Part shown: positions 57,851 through 64,000 of the stretch, in pieces | Layout: every line of letters starts with the position of its first letter | How positions within the stretch are numbered: the stretch's first letter is position 1 | From: Acer yangbiense | Taxonomy: Eukaryota > Streptophyta > Magnoliopsida > Sapindales > Sapindaceae | Length of the DNA: 64,000 bases | Assembly (NCBI GenBank): GCA_008009225.1 | Contig: CM017763.1 | Span: 33,654,866-33,718,865, forward strand | Reading direction: 5' to 3' | Notes under the pieces: model-generated | Databases searched by the model: none | What the model saw: the letters and a program-made list of their open reading frames with translations, nothing else | Told to the model about the DNA's origin: nothing | Position numbers and translations under genes: made by a program

Positions 57851-59707
57851 TCAAAGTGAGACACAGTCAACCAAATGAGGTTTGACCGGATTGGGGAGCA
57901 CACTTCTCTTGACTACCCAAATGGGTGCCAATGGCCTACTTTTTGCATCAATCCCCACTTTCCTCACTTGACCTACCAAGTCTTTCCTAACCCAAATTTG
58001 TTTAACCTTTTGTGTGTTCATCTTAGACCTCATTTGACTTGTTACAACTCTTTCAAAACTAAAGCAGTGGGCCTTAGTGTGCCCTTTTTTAGTACAAAAA
58101 TAACAAGTGATAGGTTGGTTAGAAGAACTCCATCTTCGGTTTTCGATGTTGGGTTCTTTGTATTGCCAAATTTGGAGGGATTTCAACTCTTGTTCTGCCA
58201 CGCCTAGTTGGACAAGAAAGTCGCACTCTTTGACCGTGGTGAGTTTCAATTCTTCCCCCTTCTTGTTCAAATGTACTTGCAACTCTATTGCGGCATTAGT
58301 TGACTTCTCAACCCCCATAAGCATCTTTCTTGACCTTCTCGCATTCTCTTCCTCAAATTCTTCCGTGAGCCTAGCCAAATCTTCTAAATTCTTGGAGACT
58401 TCCTTCTCCTTTTTGTCAAGCAACACAACTTGCTCTCCCAATTCTTTGTTTAATGTTGAGAAATTGTGAACCCATTTTCTCAACACTCCATTGTCGGTCT
58501 TTAGCAACTTGACTTCTAGAGCGAGCTTTGTGTTCTCTCTCTCTAGCTCACCTATTTCTTCAACGGTTCTTATGGCCGAATTATCTTCTTCAAGTTCAAT
58601 TGCTTCTTGTTCATTCAAGCAATCATGGTTGCCCTTCTTCATATTGAAAATACCCTCAAAGGTTTGCACAAGAGCGAACACTCGGCTTCTCTTCTTCCTT
58701 AGCTTTGGCGCTTCCAATACAAGGCAATCATCCACTTGACTCCCCTTGGAGTGATCAACCTTGAAGTTTACACTCTTTCCTCCACAACTAAACGAAATGT
58801 TCCTAGAAAATATATCAACCACCATTCCAGCTATGGCCATAAATGACCTCCCAAAGAGTAACTTCCAATCCCTACCATAGGATCCACCTCCTTTTACATC
58901 TAACACAACAAACTCCACCGGGACTGTCAAACCGTGCACATTCACGTAGACTTCTTCAATCACTCCAACTGGACTTTTAGGAGTGTTGTCTGCCATAATC
59001 AGAGTAATAGAAGTCAGTTTGATCGATTGGATCTTTAACTGTTCGTACAATGCTAATGGCATCATATTAACGCTAGCCCCCATATCAAGCACCGTTCCTA
59101 TTTTTGTTGAAGTTCCAATGGTCACATCTATCATAAAGCTTCCGGGATCCGTCAATTTAATGGGGAAATCTTTTCCCTTTTCCCGTTCTTCATTCTTTGT
59201 GCCCCTTTCTAAATTATCCACCTCCACCTTAGTGGAGTGATTTAGAACTCTCACTTGCTTAAGTACAATCTCAGGTCCTATAATGTTCTCAACTTCCTCC
59301 TTGACCACTTCTAGCACATTAATGTGCTCATCGGTACTAGGTGACTTTCCTTTGTTCTACTTAACCACTGCATCCAGAAGTTGAGCCAATTGTGTCTCCA
59401 TCTTCTTTAGTGACGCCCTATGACTATTAGCTCTCTGATCGTTAGATTGCATGTAAGTTGTCATTCTCTACTCTAATGCGTGCAAAGTGTTCTTGAGTGC
59501 TTTGGAACCTATGCCAACTGTCTTTATCACCATACTGACTATTTCCTCCAACGATTTGTCCTTTGGTTGGTTAGAGGGTGCTTGAGAGTTGAAGTTGGTT
59601 GGTGGGTTGTTACTAGAACTACTCCATTGGTTGTTGTTATTGCTAGGACCTCCTGGTTGGTTATGCCTATTGTATCCACGATTTTGGTACCCTTGATTGT
59701 TATTTGT
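57851..59707 (-). pseudogene. Gypsy gag-aspartic protease with coiled coil and zinc knuckle
   Basis: From 59707 an Asn/Gln-rich gag stretch (GYQNRGYNRHNQPGG) leads to Leu-rich helices, broken by TAG at 59470-59468 and 59359-59357. An uninterrupted frame then runs 59317-57851. It holds a retropepsin-like domain: LTDPGSF, the active-site D-x-G-A-S at Asp78 (DMGASVNMMP), and LLFGRSFM for the second conserved strand. It continues as a Glu/Lys/Leu-rich coiled coil (about residues 235-385) and a CX2CX4HX4C knuckle (CYFCTKKGHTKAHC) near residue 408. In autonomous relatives reverse transcriptase follows; here the frame ends. The knuckle after the protease is an unusual order. The 5' part of gag is cut off by the copia insertion at 59708. 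Confidence 0.8.
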
Positions 59708-61420
59708 GAAACAAATTATAGCACGGTGTGTATAAAACTATCTAGAGGGGGGGTGAATAGATTTTAGGCTTATTACCCAATTTTTCGTGTTTAGTCAAAA
59801 TTACGAAATTACCCCTAAATAGATAAAGCAATAAATCAAGTATAAAATGCGAAAATTAAATAACACTTGATTTTTACGTGGAAACCCTCACAGGAAAAAC
59901 CACGGGCTAGTAAGTAAGCCACATTCGAACCTCGAATCCACTAAATGTGTAAAACGATTACAACCTAATCCCGGAAGTAATCACACACCTACCTAATCCC
60001 GGTATAAGCGAACCTAGTCCGATTGCTTACGAATTAAGTAACCTAATCCTGGTCACAACACAAGACTTAATTCTCTAAAAAAAGATTAACACCCTAAGTG
60101 AATATATGAATATTCAAATGCAACATAGAGCAAGGGAAACCCTATATGCTTATCTAAGATGATGAATTTGCAATTAAAAACAATCCTAGATATTAAAGCT
60201 AAATGACATGTCAATTAGCTTAGATAATCATAGATTATAGAAACCTAGATATCTATCACAAAAACAACACTCAATCAAATCAACACAACAATCTCTATCT
60301 TGAATATTAGAATTTAATCTAAGAACAATCAAGTAATAAAAGAGATGCCATAATAAATTAAACACTAATTGTGTATGATAATAGTGAAAAACTTACAAAA
60401 GCAAGTGTGATGATAAAAGACACATGCAAGCAAGCATCCTAAATATGCTAGAGAATGCTAGATGAACTTTGATGCAAATGGATTTTGGTTTGAGTGTTTA
60501 ATGAGCAAACTTGGTTGCTTTCTCTCTTAAAAATCTCTCTTTTGAAAGTAGGGTTCTTGATGATTAAAGAGTCACATTCAGAACAAGAGAAAGTGATGTA
60601 TTTATAGGCATGAAAAATAGAGCATGTGAAAAGACAAGTTTGCCCCTGAAACGCACCGATCGGCGGTTTCGATCGGCGACCAGGCCGCCGATCATAACTA
60701 CCGAATTGGACCCGAGAAGAACAGGGGACCAACAGCGGTTTCATTCGACGGTTTCGTGACCGCCGATCTAACCGCCAAATCAAACCCAAGATAAAAAAAT
60801 CAATCAGGTATGAACAGCGGTTTCATTCGGCGGTTTCGTGACCGCCGATTCAACCGCCGAATTAGATCGAGAGATAAAATCAATCAGGTCTTGAACGGCG
60901 GGTTCGAATGGCGGTTGTGACCACCGATCGTAACCGCAGAATTGCTCCAGACACTTCTGAAAGCAAACGGCGGTTTCATTCGGTGGCCAGGCCACCGATC
61001 ATAACCGCCGATCACCAACAAAGGTGAAAACCAAGGAGAAGCCAAGGGCATTCTCCGTAGGCGGTCCTCGCGCTAAACCAAGCACATTTTACTGCATGCG
61101 CGGACGTTTACGAAAACTATCGGGAAACGAATTACAAGACAACAAGACACAATTACACACAACAAAATATAACAAATAAGTGCAAGTGTGAAATGTGACA
61201 AGTGAAGAGAATGCACACATATGCAATGTATGTTAAGTGTGTGTGTGCAACTAATCTCTTTAAAGAAAAATAAGCACATAGAAATTTACCTTCGGTGCTT
61301 ATCAAGACGAGGTCTTCAAAGGGCTTGAGCAATAACAACAACACCTAAGTTACCCTTACAAAGAACCCCAACATGTGGTTTGTCCACGAAATGAGCCAAT
61401 CAATAAATGGGAACCTTACA
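59708..61420 (-). mobile_element. 3' LTR (copy G)
   Basis: TGAAACAAATTATAGCACGG (59708) to GGAACCTTACA (61420); closest to solo LTR D. TATAAATA at 60606-60599. Confidence 0.93.
60599..61011 (-). promoter_or_regulatory. U3 promoter of LTR G: long GC array plus TATA box
   Basis: The array spans about 60660-61011 with the same spacer (GATAAAATCAATCAGGT) found in LTR D. TATAAATA lies at 60606-60599. Confidence 0.62.
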
Positions 61421-61432
61421 ATCTCCCCCTTT
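61421..61432 (-). promoter_or_regulatory. Polypurine tract of the right copia element
   Basis: Minus strand AAAGGGGGAGAT against the LTR start, identical to 1820-1831. Confidence 0.88.
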
Positions 61433-62695
61433 GGCTATTTCGTGACAAAACCACCACTCACATTGATTCCTCACAAAAAAATAGAAACTACGGGACTACA
61501 GTGATATTCTACATTACAAAGAGATAAGAAAATGCAACTTGAAGTCTTCAACCTCTTGTAGAATAATCAATCCCTGAAAATGAAGTTTCTAACGTTTCCA
61601 ATACAAGTAAAAAGTGAGATGAATCAAGTGAGAACAAAAACAAGCATTTGCATTTGTAAAAGATTAGGCACAACATTATGCAATGTATGTGTATGCAATT
61701 CTCCCCCTGAACGGGTTACTCCCCCTCAATGAATGTTCTCCCCAATATGCACAATTGCTTCTATATTTTGCAACTCCCCTTACCATATCCTACTCCCCAT
61801 TTTTGTCATGATATAGGCAAAGGAGTATTCCCCAACCGGGTCACTCATAGCAATGAGAGATAGTAGCATGCAAGATATTTGCATAATCAATATAAGTCAC
61901 TTTATGCATCTCAATTAATTGGAGAGAAACAAGGAGATTTATTTGAAGAAAATGTGTGAATCAAACATGTTTTGCATACAAGACATGTAGCATTCAAGTC
62001 CAAAATACAATGGTATTTGGCAAAGCAAATGACAAAGGGTTCTGATAAGAATTCAAACCAATTTCACCAATGTCATGAGAAAAGCAAGGATATAGAGATT
62101 TTATTGATTTCAATTTAAGAGCAACTATATCCAACTTTATAAGCGAAACATGGCATGAGTGACTTTGCACCCTATTTGATTTTTCCGGATAAGATATCCG
62201 TATGATAGTAGCCATGGTCAACCAATAAAGAAAGAGAGACATTTGGAATTTAAATTCCTTTGAACGGATACTAGATCCTTTATTCATTTTGAGTCTTATA
62301 AGCTTTCACACAAGTTTTGCATTTTAAGAATATGCAATCATTAATTAATGCTTTTCATGTGAGCATGTTATATGAATTTCATGCTTTTTCATTTGACATT
62401 AGCATGTTATAAAAGAATCATCATGTCATGGAGATAACCATAGGTCATTCAAATCATACTTCCTATATACATCTTCTAGTCCAAAAATGCATGTTTGAAC
62501 ATAAATATGACATGGATTGTAAACAAGCAAGGTTCACACTTATTGAATTGAAAACATATATACATATGTGCAACCAAGCTTACTCAAACAATTAAAAGAA
62601 GAGGCATAAGTTATTTCAAATTTTTTGCAAGATACAAGAATGCAAAATAACTCTCTTTGCTTGAGTTCCCCATATGGGGTCAAATACAAAACTCA
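61433..62695 (-). mobile_element. Non-coding 3' region of the right copia element
   Basis: About 1.26 kb between the RNase H stop and the polypurine tract, colinear with the 3' regions of the two gag-only elements. No supported frame. Confidence 0.75.
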
Positions 62696-64000
62696 TCACT
62701 CCACAAGACATATCCCAATAGATCTACTTAGTGTTTTAAATCGAGTAGAATCTAAGGGTTTAGTAAATAGGTCCGCAAGTTGATCATTAGTACCTACATG
62801 TTCAAGTACTATGCATTTATTTTCAACAAGCTCTCTAATGAAGTGATGGCGGATGTCAATATGCTTAGTTCTAGAATGTTGCACCAGATTCTTGGAATTA
62901 TTAATGGCACTCATGTTATCACAAAAGAGAGTGAGTGTACCTTGGTTGAATCCGTAGTCTACTAGCATTTGCTTCATCCATAGGAGTTGTGTGCATCCAC
63001 TCCCCGCGGCTATGTACTCGGACTCGGCCGTGGACAAGGAAATCGAGTTTTGCTTCTTGCAACACCAAGACACCAACTTGTTGCCCAGGAGGAAGCAACC
63101 GCCCGATGTGCTTTTCCTATCATCACAATTTCCTGCCCAATCCGCATCATTAAAGCCTACAAGACTAGCATTAGTGTCAAAAGAGTACCAAATCCCATAG
63201 TTGGATGTCCCGTTCACATAGTGAATGATTCTCTTTACGGAAGAGAGATGGGACTCCTTGGGATCCGCTTGGTACCTAGCACACACACCCACACTAAAAG
63301 AGATATCGGGCCTACTTGCGGTCAAATAAAGCAAGCTACCAATCATGCCACGATATAACGTTTGTTCCACACTTTTATCACTAGCATCCTTGCTTAGCTT
63401 CAAAGTGGTACTCATGGGTGTATTACAATGTTTGGCATTTTCAAGACCAAACTTCTTCACTAGGTTTTTGGTATATTTGGCTTGGGTTATGAAAATCCCA
63501 TCATCTAATTGCCTAATTTGCAAACCTAGGAAGTAACTAAGCTCACCAACAAGACTCATTTCAAATTCATGAGACATGACATCAACAAATTGTTAGACCT
63601 TGGTGTTGTTGGTGGAGCAAAACACTAAATCATCAACATAGATTTGAGCTATGAAAAGCTCATCATTGTCTTTGTTGATGAATAGTGTCTTGTCAACACT
63701 ACCTCTTGTGTAGTTATTGTCAACAAGAAATTGAGTGAGGCGCTCATACCAAGCCCTCGGTGCTTGTTTCAACTAATATAGAGCCTTTTTGAGGCGATAG
63801 ACATGGTTGGGGTGGTGTGCATCCACAAACCCTTTGGGTTGTTCAACAAACACTTCCTCTTGTAAGAAGCCATTGAGGAAGGCATTCTTGACATCCATTT
63901 GGTGCAATTTGAACTTGTGCACACAAGAAATGGACAAGAGAAGCCTAATGGACTCTAAACGGGCAACGGGAGCAAATGTCTCCTCAAAGTTGATACCCTC
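62696..64000 (-). pseudogene. Copia reverse transcriptase-RNase H, 5' end outside window
   Basis: One frame runs from the window edge to the stop at 62696. It opens with NFEETFAPVARLE, MDVKNAFLNG (first catalytic Asp) and YVDDLVF (catalytic Asp pair), then GELSYFLGLQI. The RNase H part has GFNDADWAGN, STSGGCFLLG, STAESEYIA and TKHIDIRHHFIREL. These domains copy the element's RNA inside particles and remove the RNA strand. Two in-frame stops, TAG at 63775-63773 and TAA at 63595-63593, fall within the reverse transcriptase, so this copy cannot make a full enzyme. Integrase and protease lie beyond 64000. Confidence 0.92.

Larger units (their letters stand above)
51802..59707 (-). mobile_element. 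Ty3/gypsy (Athila/Tat-like) element without polymerase, 3' part
   Basis: In minus order: gag-protease (59707-57851), leader or internal promoter (57695-56793), Transposase_32-type ORF (56792-55419), non-coding tract, polypurine tract (53344-53331) and 3' LTR (53330-51802). No reverse transcriptase, RNase H or integrase lies between protease and the downstream ORF. The 5' end is displaced beyond the window by a copia insertion at 59708. The protease sequence style points to the Athila/Tat branch. Confidence 0.75.
59708..64000 (-). mobile_element. Pol-bearing copia element (SIRE/Maximus-like), 3' part
   Basis: 3' LTR 61420-59708, polypurine tract 61432-61421, non-coding region, and RNase H plus reverse transcriptase running off the right edge. 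It is inserted in the gypsy gag; the base pairs left of it (ATTTG, 59703-59707) should recur beyond the window. It is the autonomous-type relative of the gag-only elements to the left. Confidence 0.92.

Noticed and set aside
57875..59240. Plus-strand ORFs of 80-120 codons opposite the gypsy gag-protease
   Set aside because: Antisense shadows of the 488-codon minus-strand frame.
62987..63536. Plus-strand ORFs opposite copia RNase H
   Set aside because: Antisense shadows; the minus strand has clear RNase H and reverse transcriptase motifs.

Overview
This is nuclear DNA of a flowering plant, most likely a eudicot. It is AT-rich and has GT-AG introns, one large intron-containing housekeeping gene, and dense nested plant transposons: long-LTR Ty1/copia, Ty3/gypsy, L1-type LINE, Mutator-like, hAT, pogo-type MITE. 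I cannot name the species. The only gene that looks intact is the ortholog of Arabidopsis UBP25, a ubiquitin-specific protease on the minus strand in eight exons between 31292 and 20159. I rebuilt it exon by exon with consistent splice phases (646 codons plus stop).

Layout. 1-7864: a minus-strand copia element with almost no coding capacity (5' LTR 5837-7864, primer-binding site, gag scraps, polypurine tract, 3' LTR running off the left edge), split by a solo LTR of the same family (3539-5517, target duplication CCCTA). 8019-8546: a broken ribosomal protein eL36 gene interrupted by a foldback MITE. 8641-11405: a 5'-truncated L1-type LINE. 12045-16885: a pogo/Emigrant-like element, a foldback MITE, and a Mutator-type element (9-bp duplication ATGTTAAAA) that holds another solo LTR. 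17356-18194: an LTR of a different copia family. 20159-31292: UBP25, whose 4.6-kb and 3.1-kb introns hold MITEs and a hAT-type element. 31893-33710: a large palindromic Mutator-type element.

33900-45934: a complete copia element (target duplication GAATC at both ends) with a decayed gag, no protease, integrase or reverse transcriptase, and two 2.4-kb solo LTRs of another family nested in opposite orientation, each with its own 5-bp duplication. 46134-47790: one more solo LTR (duplication TTCTT). 47976-51450: decayed Mutator-type material with a DUF1985-like gene remnant and a minisatellite. 51802-59707: the 3' half of a minus-strand Ty3/gypsy element with gag-protease and a Transposase_32-type ORF but no polymerase. 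59708-64000: the 3' end of a minus-strand copia element, inserted into the gypsy gag, that still carries reverse transcriptase and RNase H.

How the parts fit. Eight LTR copies of one SIRE/Maximus-like family lie in 64 kb. Two elements share the same loss of pol, so they look like a gag-only non-autonomous lineage (TR-GAG type). The 59708-64000 copy represents the pol-bearing form, though it has stop codons. All eight LTRs carry a GC-rich array of short dyad repeats just upstream of the TATA box, and two unrelated LTR families in the window use the same arrangement with different repeats. I saw no CRISPR, tRNA or rRNA, and nothing that amounts to a new defence or metabolic system. The most unusual items are the shared pol-less architecture, the U3 arrays, and a possible internal promoter in the gypsy element.
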